Positions 34,686-44,120 of a stretch of DNA of 64,000 bases are shown here, in pieces; within the stretch, counting starts at the first letter, position 1, and each line of letters begins with the position of its first letter. The stretch covers positions 281,155-345,154 of the forward strand of contig JBAZNU010000004.1 of the NCBI GenBank assembly GCA_041649015.1, read 5' to 3'. A program made the position numbers and the translations under genes. Under the pieces are notes generated by a model, which was not told the origin of the DNA, searched no databases, and saw only the letters and a list, made by a program, of their open reading frames with translations. The DNA is from Ignavibacteria bacterium. Its GTDB lineage: Bacteria; Bacteroidota; Ignavibacteria; Tepidaquicellales; Tepidaquicellaceae.

Positions 34686-34710
34686 GAAAGAGCGGACACA
34701 CCGCTCTTTC
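34686..34710 (+). promoter_or_regulatory. Perfect hairpin between tuf and rpsJ
   Basis: GAAAGAGCGG (34686-34695) pairs with CCGCTCTTTC (34701-34710) around loop ACACA: ten perfect base pairs. No T run follows, so it is a weak terminator at best. It may be a partial attenuator, an mRNA-processing or stability element, or an autoregulatory site for the S10 operon. The rpsJ start is 27 bases downstream. Confidence 0.6.
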
Positions 34711-34737
34711 AATGTAAAAATACAAAACCATAAAAAA

Positions 34738-35046
34738 TTGGCAACACAAAAAATCAGGATTAAATTAAAATCTTACGACCACAACCTGCTGGACAAGTGG
34801 ACTGAAAGAATAATAAAGACAATCAAGCAGACAGGTGCTATTGTAAGCGGACCAATACCTTTACCGGTAAAGAAGAACGTATATACAGTACTAAGATCAC
34901 CTCATGTAGACAAAAAGTCACGTGAACAGTTTGAAACACGCTCACACAAGAGACTGATTGATATTTTAAATTCTTCCAACAAGACTGTTGATGCTTTGAC
35001 CAAGCTGGATCCTCCGGGTGGTGTTGACATTGAAATAAAGGTGTAA
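34738..35046 (+). CDS. rpsJ: 30S ribosomal protein S10
   Basis: 102 aa from TTG at 34738. S10 motifs: QKIRIKLKSYDHNLLDKW, GPIPLPVKKNVYTVLRSPHV, DKKSREQFETRSHKRLIDI, VDIEIKV at the end. First gene of the S10 operon; also NusE, the transcription antitermination partner of NusB. Confidence 0.98.
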   Translation: MATQKIRIKLKSYDHNLLDKWTERIIKTIKQTGAIVSGPIPLPVKKNVYTVLRSPHVDKKSREQFETRSHKRLIDILNSSNKTVDALTKLDPPGGVDIEIKV

Positions 35047-35079
35047 GAGTAAGATTTATTAAATAAAACTTAAACGGAA

Positions 35080-35703
35080 ATGTTAGGTATATTAGGAAAA
35101 AAAATCGGGATGACAACATTCTTTGAGGAGACCGGTAATGCAGTTCCCTGCACAGTAATTGAAGCCGGTCCTTGCGTTGTGACACAGATAAAGACGAAAG
35201 AGAAGGATGGATATGAAGCAGTAAAAGTAGGATTTCAGACAAAGAAAGAAAAGAATGTCAACAAACCTCAAAGAAAAGGTTATCAGGATTTAAAAATAGC
35301 ACCTCCTCGCTACGTGAAAGAGTTAAGGGATTATCCCATAACAGATTTAAAAGTTGGCGATGAGATAAAAGTAGATGTAGTATTTAAAATCGGCGATAAG
35401 GTAAAAGTCACAGGAACCTCAAAAGGCAAGGGATTTCAGGGTGTCATGAAAAGACACGGCTTTGGCGGTGGTGTGAGAACACACGGTCAAAGTGACAGAC
35501 AGAGAGCGCCCGGATCAATCGGAGCATCATCTTATCCTTCCAGAGTTTGGAGAGGACAGAGAATGGCTGGAAGAATGGGCGGAGATCAAGTAACAGTTCG
35601 AAATCTTAAAGTTGTAAAGATAATTCCAGATTCAAACCTTATATTAATTAAAGGCGCTGTACCGGGAGCAAATTCCGGATTAGTTGAAATTTATAAAAAT
35701 TAA
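35080..35703 (+). CDS. rplC: 50S ribosomal protein L3
   Basis: 207 aa. MLGILGKKIGMTTFFEETGN at the N-terminus, KGKGFQGVMKRHGFGGG and the conserved loop around HGQSDRQRAPGSIGASSYPS reaching the peptidyl transferase centre. 33 bases after rpsJ and two bases before rplD. Confidence 0.98.
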   Translation: MLGILGKKIGMTTFFEETGNAVPCTVIEAGPCVVTQIKTKEKDGYEAVKVGFQTKKEKNVNKPQRKGYQDLKIAPPRYVKELRDYPITDLKVGDEIKVDVVFKIGDKVKVTGTSKGKGFQGVMKRHGFGGGVRTHGQSDRQRAPGSIGASSYPSRVWRGQRMAGRMGGDQVTVRNLKVVKIIPDSNLILIKGAVPGANSGLVEIYKN

Positions 35704-35705
35704 CG

Positions 35706-36335
35706 ATGGAACTTAAAGTATTAAAAATAAACGGAACTGACAGCGGTGAAAAAGTCAATCTACCTGATGAAATATTCGGAATTGAACCCAATACACATTT
35801 AATTTATCAGGCAGTAAGAACATATTTATCGAACAGAAGACAGGGTACACACAAGACTAAAGAAAGAAAAGAAGTCAGAGGTGGCGGAAAGAAACCATAC
35901 AGGCAAAAAGGTACCGGTAATGCAAGAAGAGGTACAAGTCGTTCACCAGTAATGGTTGGCGGCGGTACGATATTCGGACCTAAACCTCACAGGTATTACC
36001 TTGATATTCCTAAGAAGGCAGCAAGGCTTGCGAGAAAAAGCGCTTTAAGCTTAAAAGCAAAAGAAAATGAAATTACAGTTGTTGAGGATTTCAATTTCGA
36101 AAAGCCAAGGACAAAGGATATGATTGAAGTGGTAAAATCATTGAAACTGGACGCGGTTAAGACTCTTTTGTTAGTTTCTGAAAAAAATGAGAATCTGTAT
36201 AAATCAGGCAGGAATCTTCCAAAGTTAAATGTATTGATTTCGGACCAGGCTGCAACTTATGATTTACTGAACAACAAGATGTTATTAATACAGAAGTCAG
36301 CAGTAGAGAAATTATGCAAACCTTTATTATCATAA
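35706..36335 (+). CDS. rplD: 50S ribosomal protein L4
   Basis: 209 aa. The exit-tunnel loop is clear: RQGTHKTKERKEVRGGGKKP followed by YRQKGTGNARRGTSRSP, then GGGTIFGPKPHRY. Its start is two bases after the rplC stop. In proteobacteria L4 autoregulates the S10 operon; whether it does so here is unknown. Confidence 0.98.
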   Translation: MELKVLKINGTDSGEKVNLPDEIFGIEPNTHLIYQAVRTYLSNRRQGTHKTKERKEVRGGGKKPYRQKGTGNARRGTSRSPVMVGGGTIFGPKPHRYYLDIPKKAARLARKSALSLKAKENEITVVEDFNFEKPRTKDMIEVVKSLKLDAVKTLLLVSEKNENLYKSGRNLPKLNVLISDQAATYDLLNNKMLLIQKSAVEKLCKPLLS

Positions 36336-36344
36336 ATTAGAAAA

Positions 36345-36647
36345 ATGAAAAGAATAATAATCAGACCGTTAATAACTGAGAAAAATACAGGTTTACAGGA
36401 AATGAGAAACCAGTATGCTTTTGAAGTTGGAATAGATGCAAATAAAATTGAAATAGCCGGTGCTGTTGAGAAGAAGTTCAAAGTACGGGTAACGAATGTA
36501 AGAACCTTGGTTATGAAGGGAAAGCTGAAATCAGCTATGACTAAAAAAGGCAAATTCTCAGGATTTAGAGCAGACAGAAAGAAAGCAATTGTTACTTTAC
36601 ACAAGGAAGATAAGATAGATTTAATTGGCGGAAATCCGACAGAATAA
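36345..36647 (+). CDS. rplW: 50S ribosomal protein L23
   Basis: 100 aa. IIIRPLITEKNTGLQEMRNQ and YAFEVGIDANKIEIAGAVEK are typical of L23, which binds near the tunnel exit and docks SRP and trigger factor. It is the last ribosomal gene here; the operon normally continues with rplB, rpsS and others, but a terminator and then the sigma-factor gene follow. Confidence 0.97.
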   Translation: MKRIIIRPLITEKNTGLQEMRNQYAFEVGIDANKIEIAGAVEKKFKVRVTNVRTLVMKGKLKSAMTKKGKFSGFRADRKKAIVTLHKEDKIDLIGGNPTE

Positions 36648-36684
36648 TAAAATCAATATTGGGATATTTTAAGATATGAAAGAT

Positions 36685-36726
36685 AAATAGGGATTTAGTT
36701 TCTAATGAAACTAAGTTCCTATTTTT
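36685..36726 (+). terminator. Rho-independent terminator ending the short S10 operon
   Basis: AATAGG and TTTAGTTTC pair with GAAACTAA and CCTATT around the loop TAAT (36685-36726), with small internal loops (GA / GTT), followed by TTT. It separates rplW from the sigma-factor gene. Confidence 0.8.
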
Positions 36727-36769
36727 GCAGTTTAATTAAGTGCAGATAAATTTTGCAATTTAAAAGGAT

Positions 36770-37627
36770 ATGAAATTAGGAAAACAATATACAAGCCGCG
36801 AAAATCAATCGACCGATATATATCTGAAGGAAATCAGTAAAACAACCCCATTAAGTGTTGCTGATGAAATTGACTGCGCAAAGCGAATCAAGAAAGGCGA
36901 AAAGAAAGCTTTAGACACATTAGTCAGAGCAAATCTTCGTTTTGTTGTAAGTGTCGCAAAGCAATATCAGAATCAGGGATTATCGCTGAATGACCTTATA
37001 AATGAAGGTAATCTCGGGCTGATAAAAGCAGCAAAGAAATTTGATGAAACAAGGGGCTTTAAATTTATATCGTATGCTGTATGGTGGATTAGACAATCCA
37101 TATTACAGGCTTTAGCTGAACAATCAAGAGTAGTAAGACTACCTCTGAATATCGTTCAGCAAAAGAGCAAGATTTCGAAGACTATAAGCGAGCTTGAGCA
37201 AAGTAATGAGCGTGCACCAAATGTACTTGAGATTGCCGAGAAACTCGATATGAGTATTTATGAGGTTCAGGAAACTTTGAAGAATTCAAGCGGACATGTC
37301 TCAATGGACGCACCGAGCATACATGGAGAAGACACTAAGTTAATTGACATAATGCCGGATAAAGCCGAGAGGATGCCTGATCAGGGATTGTTGAAAGATT
37401 CTCTGAGGATAGAAATTGAAAGAGCATTGGATACACTTTCACAGAGGGAAAAAGAAGTTGTGAAGCTTTATTATGGTCTTGAGAAAGAGAATCCGTTAAC
37501 ACTGGAAGAAATAGGCGATAAGTACAAACTAACTCGAGAGCGTGTCAGACAGATAAAAGAAAAAGCAATAAGAAGGTTGAGACAGGCTTCACGAAGCAAA
37601 TCACTTAAAGCTTATTTAGGTCAATAA
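36770..37627 (+). CDS. rpoD: Primary sigma factor (RpoD/SigA, short Bacteroidota type)
   Basis: 285 aa, without region 1.1. Region 1.2 DIYLKEISKTTPLSVADEI; region 2 LVRANLRFVVSVAKQYQNQG, LNDLINEGNLGLIKAAKKFD, GFKFISYAVWWIRQSILQAL; region 3 APNVLEIAEKLDMSIYEV; region 4 LTLEEIGDKYKLTRERVRQI. This is the length and layout of primary sigma factors of the Bacteroidota group, which read promoters differing from E. coli sigma-70 sites. Starts with ATG after AAAAGGAT. Monocistronic between two terminators. Confidence 0.95.
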   Translation: MKLGKQYTSRENQSTDIYLKEISKTTPLSVADEIDCAKRIKKGEKKALDTLVRANLRFVVSVAKQYQNQGLSLNDLINEGNLGLIKAAKKFDETRGFKFISYAVWWIRQSILQALAEQSRVVRLPLNIVQQKSKISKTISELEQSNERAPNVLEIAEKLDMSIYEVQETLKNSSGHVSMDAPSIHGEDTKLIDIMPDKAERMPDQGLLKDSLRIEIERALDTLSQREKEVVKLYYGLEKENPLTLEEIGDKYKLTRERVRQIKEKAIRRLRQASRSKSLKAYLGQ

Positions 37628-37648
37628 TTATTATCAGGTTTTAAGATA

Positions 37649-37683
37649 CTGCCTTCCTGTAGCATTCAGGAAGGCAGTTTTTA
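37649..37683 (+). terminator. Rho-independent terminator after rpoD
   Basis: CTGCCTTCCTG (37649-37659) pairs perfectly with CAGGAAGGCAG (37667-37677), followed by TTTTT. Confidence 0.95.
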
Positions 37684-37774
37684 ATTAGGGAAAATCATTG
37701 ATTTTATTGTATCGATTAAATATATTTGCCATTAGCAATTAAAAATAATATTCTAAATCTAAAAGGAATTAAGT

Positions 37775-38014
37775 ATGCCAGTATTTGAATATAAATGCAC
37801 GGAATGCAACTCGAATTATGAAGTATTTCATAAGACGAAAGAGAATGTGAAGGATGTTGTATGTCCTTCATGCAAATCAAAAAGTCATATTAAAATGATG
37901 TCAACCTTCTCATCAGTAATGTCATCGGGTAATTCTGCTGTATGTGAAGGAGGTTCGTGCGGAATGCCTTCTTATGGAGGTGGATGCGCTAATGGTTTGT
38001 GTGGCTTAAACTAA
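37775..38014 (+). CDS. FmdB-family zinc-ribbon protein
   Basis: 79 aa. MPVFEYKCTECNSNYEVFH and VVCPSCKSK form the CxxC/CxxC zinc ribbon of the FmdB/CxxC_CXXC_SSSS family, followed by a Ser/Gly/Cys-rich tail (SCGMPSYGGGCANGLCG) with further cysteines. The family is thought to be regulatory, with no firm role. AAAGGA lies just upstream of the ATG. It ends at a terminator (38036-38067). Confidence 0.9.
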   Translation: MPVFEYKCTECNSNYEVFHKTKENVKDVVCPSCKSKSHIKMMSTFSSVMSSGNSAVCEGGSCGMPSYGGGCANGLCGLN

Positions 38015-38035
38015 AATTCGTTTTATTATTAACAA

Positions 38036-38067
38036 GGGTTTGTGATACTAATCGCAAACCCTTTTTT
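38036..38067 (+). terminator. Rho-independent terminator after the FmdB-like gene
   Basis: GGGTTTG (38036-38042) pairs with CAAACCC (38055-38061), followed by TTTTTT. Confidence 0.9.
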
Positions 38068-38095
38068 ATTTATAAGACTATTGCTATATTTACAC

Positions 38096-39190
38096 ATGAA
38101 ATACATATACCTTCTTCTTATACCTGTATTAGTAATTCTGTCTTCTTGTGACAAGAATAGTATTAAAGAATCCGGAAATTCAGCTTCTGAAAATGATACG
38201 CTCACTAAATTTGTAGATGATACAATTACAATAATTGGTGTAGGTGATATTATGATGGGTACTACATATCCTTATTCTGATCTTCCTCCTAATGACGGAA
38301 AAGATTTATATAACGACGTTAAAGATATTTTACGAAATGCTGATATAACTATGGGAAACCTGGAGGGACCGTTCCTCAATTCAGGCGGGACTCCGAAAGA
38401 ATGCGAAACCCCGGAAAGATGCTATTCATTCCGAATGCCTGAAAGATACGCAGAATATTTGTCTGATGCCGGTTTTGATTATATGAATCTGGCAAATAAC
38501 CATGCATTTGACATGGGTACAAAAGGAAGAGAGGTTACTTATAATGTACTAGAAAGCAATGAAATACTTTATGCAGGAACAACAGATTACCCAACTGCCA
38601 TTAAGGAAGTAAAGGGACAAAAGATTGGATTTGCAGGATTTGCACCAAACAGAGGGACGATTAACATTAACAATGAGGAATTAATAGAAAAAACGATTAA
38701 GGAGTTAAAGTCTGAATGCGATATTTTAGTTGTAATGTTTCATAGCGGTGCGGAGGGTGCCGGAGCTCAGAATATCCCGATGAGAAACGAAATTTTTCTG
38801 GGTGAGGACAGGGGAGATGTTTATGATTTTGCTCACAGCGCGATTGATTATGGTGCGGATTTAGTTTTCGGGCATGGTCCTCATGTAACGAGAGCAGTAG
38901 AAATTTACAAAGGAAAGTTTATAGCATACAGTCTCGGGAATTTCTGCACTTACGGGAAGTTTTCTTTAGCGGGTGTTCAGGGGATTGCTCCTATAATAAA
39001 AGTGTTCTTGACAAAAAAAGGAGTGTTTATTAAATCAGAAATAACATCAATAAAACAAATTAGAAGAGGTTTTCCAACGATTGATGAAAATGAGACGGCT
39101 TTGAAGACAATTATAAGACTGACCGAAAAAAACTTTGGGAAAAATGCTGTCAAATTTGATGGTAATATTGTAACTAATTCGAGCAAATGA
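38096..39190 (+). CDS. CapA-family metallophosphatase-like lipoprotein
   Basis: 364 aa from ATG 38096. An in-frame upstream start at 38042 sits inside the terminator stem and would spoil the signal peptide, so it is rejected. Lipobox VILSSC (Cys ~17). The PGA_cap/CapA fold follows: ITIIGVGDIMMGTTYP, MGNLEGPFL, NLANNHAFDMGTKG, FGHGPHVTRAVEIY, YSLGNFC. These domains carry the metallophosphatase residues and occur in poly-gamma-glutamate capsule genes, but also in many lone lipoproteins. No capBC genes are nearby, so the substrate is unknown. Confidence 0.88.
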   Translation: MKYIYLLLIPVLVILSSCDKNSIKESGNSASENDTLTKFVDDTITIIGVGDIMMGTTYPYSDLPPNDGKDLYNDVKDILRNADITMGNLEGPFLNSGGTPKECETPERCYSFRMPERYAEYLSDAGFDYMNLANNHAFDMGTKGREVTYNVLESNEILYAGTTDYPTAIKEVKGQKIGFAGFAPNRGTININNEELIEKTIKELKSECDILVVMFHSGAEGAGAQNIPMRNEIFLGEDRGDVYDFAHSAIDYGADLVFGHGPHVTRAVEIYKGKFIAYSLGNFCTYGKFSLAGVQGIAPIIKVFLTKKGVFIKSEITSIKQIRRGFPTIDENETALKTIIRLTEKNFGKNAVKFDGNIVTNSSK

Positions 39191-39274
39191 AATTAAGTAT
39201 ACTTAATTCATTTCATATATAGAATACTATCTTTAAATTGAATAATATTTGTAATTCTTCTGAAAACATATAAG

Positions 39275-40765
39275 ATGAATCAATTTTTTGCAAAGAAATC
39301 GCTTGCGATGATAAAGGAGGAAATGAAAGGCGAGAACCGATTGCGCCGTATTTTAGGTCCTCTGGCATTAACCAGTCTTGGAGTTGGTGCAATAATCGGC
39401 ACGGGTATATTTGTGCTCACAGGTATTGTTGCTCATGATAAAACAGGACCTGCAATAATTGTATCATTTCTTGTGGCAGGTCTTGCGTGTGTATTTGCTG
39501 CAATGTGTTATGCAGAATTGGCATCAATGGTACCGATAGCGGGTTCAGCTTATACTTATGCATATGCAACAATGGGAGAGTTATTAGCCTGGATAATAGG
39601 CTGGGATCTTGTTCTTGAATATGCAGTGGGATCGGCATCAGTAGCACACGGGTGGTCTCATTATTTTCAGGGTTTTCTTCAAATATTTGATATAAATATT
39701 CCTTCATTGCTTTCACGAGCACCATTTGACTACAGTTTTGAAACAGGCCACCTTATTTTAACAGGGTCCATTGTTGACTTGCCCGCTGTTTTAATAACAT
39801 TAATACTTACAGCAATACTAGTAAAAGGTATCCGTGAAAGTGCAGGTTTTAATACTGCAATGGTTATATTAAAAGTGGCTATAGTTTTGTTTGTAATAAT
39901 AGTAGGAGCATTTTTTATAGATACAAATAACTGGGATAATTTTGCACCGTATGGATGGGGAGGAGTGAGTTTCTTTGGGAACACAGTTTGGGGAATGGTT
40001 GGAAATAATGGAGCACCGCTCGGAATGATTGCAGGTGCAGCTGTTATATTTTATGCTTATATCGGTTTTGATTCCGTTTCGACACACGCAGAAGAAGCAA
40101 AAGTACCGAGCAAAGACGTACCCAAGGGAATTATATATTCTCTGATTATCTGTACAATATTGTATGTACTCGTAGCAATTGTATTAACAGGTATGGTCCC
40201 ACATGATCAGATAAATATCGATGCACCGGTTTCAGAAGCGTTTCAAAGCATTGGAATAACATGGGCAAATTTTATCATATCACTCGGAGCGATCGCGGGT
40301 ATAACATCAGTATTGTTAGTTCTACTTCTCAGCCAACCAAGGATAATGCTTGCAATGGCAAGAGACGGTATGATACCTAAGAATTTTTTTGGTGCAGTGC
40401 ATCAAAAATTTAAAACACCATATAAAACTACAATTTTAACAGGAATTTTTGTGAGTATTTTAACGGGTTTCTTACCGCTAAGGATATTAGCAGAATTAGT
40501 CAGTATTGGTACACTCTTTGCATTTACTATTGTCTGTACAGCAGTACTGATTATGCGTAAAACAAATCCAAATGCTGAACGACCATTTAAGGCTCCATTC
40601 TATCCAATTACACCTCTACTCGGGATGTTAATTTGTATCTTATTAATGTTTTCATTACCGCTTGAGAACTGGTGGAGACTTTTGCTTTGGCTGGGAATAG
40701 GGATGGTGATTTATTTCACTTACAGCAGAAGACATAGTATTATGAATCCAAATAACAAGCAATAG
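39275..40765 (+). CDS. APC-family amino acid permease
   Basis: 496 aa, about 12 membrane helices. N-terminal ALTSLGVGAIIGTGIFVLTG is the APC substrate-binding helix 1; helix 6 region FYAYIGFDSVSTHAEEAKVP is typical of the cationic amino-acid/YfnA-like branch. It probably imports amino acids by proton symport. polA starts three bases after its stop, so the two share a transcript. Substrate unknown. Confidence 0.9.
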   Translation: MNQFFAKKSLAMIKEEMKGENRLRRILGPLALTSLGVGAIIGTGIFVLTGIVAHDKTGPAIIVSFLVAGLACVFAAMCYAELASMVPIAGSAYTYAYATMGELLAWIIGWDLVLEYAVGSASVAHGWSHYFQGFLQIFDINIPSLLSRAPFDYSFETGHLILTGSIVDLPAVLITLILTAILVKGIRESAGFNTAMVILKVAIVLFVIIVGAFFIDTNNWDNFAPYGWGGVSFFGNTVWGMVGNNGAPLGMIAGAAVIFYAYIGFDSVSTHAEEAKVPSKDVPKGIIYSLIICTILYVLVAIVLTGMVPHDQINIDAPVSEAFQSIGITWANFIISLGAIAGITSVLLVLLLSQPRIMLAMARDGMIPKNFFGAVHQKFKTPYKTTILTGIFVSILTGFLPLRILAELVSIGTLFAFTIVCTAVLIMRKTNPNAERPFKAPFYPITPLLGMLICILLMFSLPLENWWRLLLWLGIGMVIYFTYSRRHSIMNPNNKQ

Positions 40766-40768
40766 AAT

Positions 40769-43636
40769 ATGGCAGAAAAACTCTTTCTAATAGATGCGAT
40801 GGCAATGATTTACCGAGCTTATTTTGCGATGATAGGCCGACCTTTGAAAGATGGAAAGGGAAATAATGTATCCGCAATTTATGGTTTTGTTAATGCAATG
40901 TTAAGAATACTTGAAGAAGAGATTCCCGATCACATAGCTGTATGTTTTGATACAGAAAAGCCAACATTTCGACATAAAGAATTTCCACAGTATAAAGCAC
41001 AAAGGGCTGAGATTCCTGATGATATGCCCTGGCAAATAAATGAAGTGAAAGACATTGTAAGGCTGTACAATATTCCAATGATAGAAGTTGAAGGATTTGA
41101 AGCTGATGACATAATTGGTACGTTAGTAAAACAAGCAGAAAAAGAAGGTGTGCATAGTTATATGGTGACACCTGATAAAGATTATATGCAGCTGGTATCC
41201 GATATAAGTTTTATTTTTAGACCATCGAAAACATCAGCCGGAAGCACTAGCGGACTCGAATTCGTTGGAACAGACGGTGTAAAAGCCAAGTTTGGAGTTA
41301 CACCTGACAAAGTTATAGATATACTCGGCTTAATGGGTGATTCTGCTGACAATATTCCTGGAGTTAAAGGTGTTGGTGAAAAAACAGCAATTGCTTTGAT
41401 TCAAGAGTACGGCAGTATAGAAGACTTATATAAAAGTATAGAGAAGATTTCTAAGCCAAAACTGAAAGAAATACTAATCAGAGATAAAGAAAATGCTTTT
41501 CTTGCAAAAAGATTAGTTACGATTAAAACTGATGTTCCACTACATATTAATTTCCATGATCTTATAAGGAAAGAACCTGATAAATCTGCTCTTTATACAA
41601 GGTTTGAAGAGCTTAATATGAAAACGTTTGCTAGGAAATACAGTGCGGGACTTCGATTTGGAGAACCCATTGAAACGATTGAAAAAGCCGATGAGGGATC
41701 AGACAATGATTTACCATTAAGGATAACAATTCAAGGTGAGAAAATTGAGCAGAATATTCAGGAGATTAAGACAATAAAAGATGTCAAACATGATTACTAT
41801 ACGATTAAAAATGAAGCATCACTTGATAAGCTTGTAAAAAAATTAATTTCCGAGGAATTTGTATCATTTGACACAGAAACAACGGGACTTGATTTTAATG
41901 ATGCGAAACTCGTAGGAATGTCATTTTCCTATCAAGAGAATCAGGGGTTTTATCTCCCCGTATTTGGTGAATTTGATGAAGAGGTAAGGAGTTCAAACGA
42001 TTTGTTTTCTTCTGATAAAGTCAGAAAGAATATTGGAGTAGAAATTAACATTGCAATAAATAAGATAAAGCCTGTTTTAGAGAGTAGGAAAATTAAATTA
42101 ATCGGTCAAAATATTAAGTTCGATTATCTGCTTATGAAAAGATACGGGGTTGAAATGAATAATATACATTTTGATACTATGGTGGGTTCATATATACTTG
42201 ATGCATCCGTTGATCATAGCATGGATTCTTTATCCGAGAAATGGTTGAAATACAGACCGATTTCGATTAAGGAGTTGATAGGTAAAGGAAAAGATGAGAA
42301 AACAATGGACGAAGTTGATGTTGAACTTGTGAGCGAATATGCGTCTGAAGATGCAGATGTTACTTTACAGCTTTACCACAGAATTAATTATGAACTTGCA
42401 AAACTGAATCAAACAAAACTTTGCGAAGAAATCGAGTTTCCGCTGATAAAAGTACTTGGAGATATGGAGTTCGAGGGAATAAGTGTAGATGGAAAAGTTT
42501 TAAAAATACTGGATAAAGAGATTCAGAATTACATAGAAAAATATGAAGGAAAGATATACGATGAAGCAGGAGAGAAGTTTAATATAAATTCACCCGCTCA
42601 ATTAGCAAAAATATTAACAGAAAAACTTCATTTAGGGCTTACAAAGAAAACAAAGACAGGTTACTCAACCGATTCAAGTGTATTAGAAGAACTCAGATAC
42701 AAACATCCAATAGCAGCGAGCATCCTTGAATACAGAATGATGACAAAACTGAAATCGACATACATTGACGGACTTATGAAATCTATAAGTAAAAGAACGG
42801 GAAGGGTACATACTTCATTTAATCAGATAAGGGCTGCTACTGGAAGGCTTTCGAGTGTTAATCCAAATCTGCAGAACATACCTATAAGAACAGAAGCTGG
42901 AAGGAACATAAGGAAAGCATTTGTACCGAAAAATGATGAATACGAAATACTATCTGCGGATTATTCACAGATAGAGCTGAGGGTTATGGCTCATTATTCA
43001 GGGGATGAGAATTTTATAAGTGCATTTAAGAAAAACAGGGACATACATACTGAAACTGCGATGAGAGTATTTAAACTTAAATCGAAGGATGAAGTTACTC
43101 CAAATAGAAGAAGAAAAGCTAAGGAAGTTAATTTCGGGATTATATATGGAATAGGAGCATTCGGACTTGCAACAAGACTTGAAATTAAGAATTCAGAAGC
43201 TAAAGAAATCATTGACAGATATTTTACAGAGTTTCCAAAGGTTTATGAATATTTGGAAAGAACAAGAAAGTTTGCAAGAGACAATGGTTATGTAACAACT
43301 CTGAAAGGGAGAAGAAGGTATCTACCGCAAATAAACAACAACAATAATGCTGTAAGGAGTGAAGCCGAGAGAATGGCTATAAACATGCCCATTCAAGGAA
43401 CAGCGGCAGACATGATAAAAATTGCTATGATTGAGATTCATAATGTATTTAAGGAGAAAAAATTTAAGTCTAAGATGCTACTGCAAGTACATGATGAACT
43501 TGTGTTTGAGGTTTATAAACCTGAAATTGAAGAAGTTAAGAAAATAGTTTTAAGGGAAATGAAAAACGCCATTAAGCTGGATGTTCCGGTCGAAGTTGAA
43601 ATCGGAACGGGTAAAAACTGGTATGAGGCACATTAA
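40769..43636 (+). CDS. polA: DNA polymerase I
   Basis: 955 aa, all three domains: 5'-3' exonuclease (residues 1-~300; FEADDIIGTLVKQAE, GVKGVGEKTAIALI), 3'-5' exonuclease with an intact DTETTGLDF motif (~370) and VSEYASEDADVTLQL, and family A polymerase (LSADYSQIELRVMAHYSGD, RRKAKEVNFGIIYGIGAFGL, QVHDELVFEV). It does gap filling and primer removal. All catalytic acidic residues of the proofreading site seem present, which is not so in every bacterial PolA. Confidence 0.97.
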   Translation: MAEKLFLIDAMAMIYRAYFAMIGRPLKDGKGNNVSAIYGFVNAMLRILEEEIPDHIAVCFDTEKPTFRHKEFPQYKAQRAEIPDDMPWQINEVKDIVRLYNIPMIEVEGFEADDIIGTLVKQAEKEGVHSYMVTPDKDYMQLVSDISFIFRPSKTSAGSTSGLEFVGTDGVKAKFGVTPDKVIDILGLMGDSADNIPGVKGVGEKTAIALIQEYGSIEDLYKSIEKISKPKLKEILIRDKENAFLAKRLVTIKTDVPLHINFHDLIRKEPDKSALYTRFEELNMKTFARKYSAGLRFGEPIETIEKADEGSDNDLPLRITIQGEKIEQNIQEIKTIKDVKHDYYTIKNEASLDKLVKKLISEEFVSFDTETTGLDFNDAKLVGMSFSYQENQGFYLPVFGEFDEEVRSSNDLFSSDKVRKNIGVEINIAINKIKPVLESRKIKLIGQNIKFDYLLMKRYGVEMNNIHFDTMVGSYILDASVDHSMDSLSEKWLKYRPISIKELIGKGKDEKTMDEVDVELVSEYASEDADVTLQLYHRINYELAKLNQTKLCEEIEFPLIKVLGDMEFEGISVDGKVLKILDKEIQNYIEKYEGKIYDEAGEKFNINSPAQLAKILTEKLHLGLTKKTKTGYSTDSSVLEELRYKHPIAASILEYRMMTKLKSTYIDGLMKSISKRTGRVHTSFNQIRAATGRLSSVNPNLQNIPIRTEAGRNIRKAFVPKNDEYEILSADYSQIELRVMAHYSGDENFISAFKKNRDIHTETAMRVFKLKSKDEVTPNRRRKAKEVNFGIIYGIGAFGLATRLEIKNSEAKEIIDRYFTEFPKVYEYLERTRKFARDNGYVTTLKGRRRYLPQINNNNNAVRSEAERMAINMPIQGTAADMIKIAMIEIHNVFKEKKFKSKMLLQVHDELVFEVYKPEIEEVKKIVLREMKNAIKLDVPVEVEIGTGKNWYEAH

Positions 43637-43653
43637 TTATAATACATCTGCTA

Positions 43654-44118
43654 TTGCCTAAAATTAATTCAATATATATTGAGTGTTATGTTGCAAGAAA
43701 GTTCAAAGAGGGCTATAAGTTTTTACTGCTTAAAAGAGTTGAATGTGAAAAATTATATCCCGGAATATGGCAGATAATTACCGGTAAAATTGAGAAGAAT
43801 GAAAAAGCATTCGAAACAGCATTAAGAGAAGTTAGAGAAGAATCCGGGCTCACGCCCTTCAGGCTTTTTGTTTTGCCGCATACGACGACATTTTATTCAC
43901 CGCGGACAGATGAGATAAGTTTAATTCCTCTCTTCGTATGTTTAGTTAAGGGTAAGATGGTTACAATTTCAGATGAACACAGTGATTATTTGTGGTTAAA
44001 TCCCAATAAGGCATCACAGAAGTTGTACTTTAAAAGCCAGAAAGAAAACGTTAAATTTATAGAACAAAACTTAAGAACAAAAGAAAGACTTAAAACATTT
44101 ACTGAAATTAAAATATAG
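43654..44118 (+). CDS. NUDIX hydrolase
   Basis: 154 aa from TTG at 43654, 17 bases after polA. The Nudix box begins GKIEKNEKAFETALREVREE and continues SG, matching Gx5Ex7REUxEExGU. The overall pattern (LLLKRVECEKLYPGIWQIIT) resembles dihydroneopterin triphosphate pyrophosphohydrolase or house-cleaning members. Substrate uncertain. hldD begins two bases after its stop. Confidence 0.9.
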   Translation: MPKINSIYIECYVARKFKEGYKFLLLKRVECEKLYPGIWQIITGKIEKNEKAFETALREVREESGLTPFRLFVLPHTTTFYSPRTDEISLIPLFVCLVKGKMVTISDEHSDYLWLNPNKASQKLYFKSQKENVKFIEQNLRTKERLKTFTEIKI

Positions 44119-44120
44119 TT

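Noticed and set aside
34838..35242. 134-codon minus-strand ORF over rpsJ and rplC
   Set aside because: It overlaps two certain ribosomal protein genes and has no recognisable domain.
38042..38095. Longer start for the CapA-like lipoprotein
   Set aside because: The start lies in the stem of the preceding terminator, and the ATG at 38096 gives a clean lipoprotein signal.
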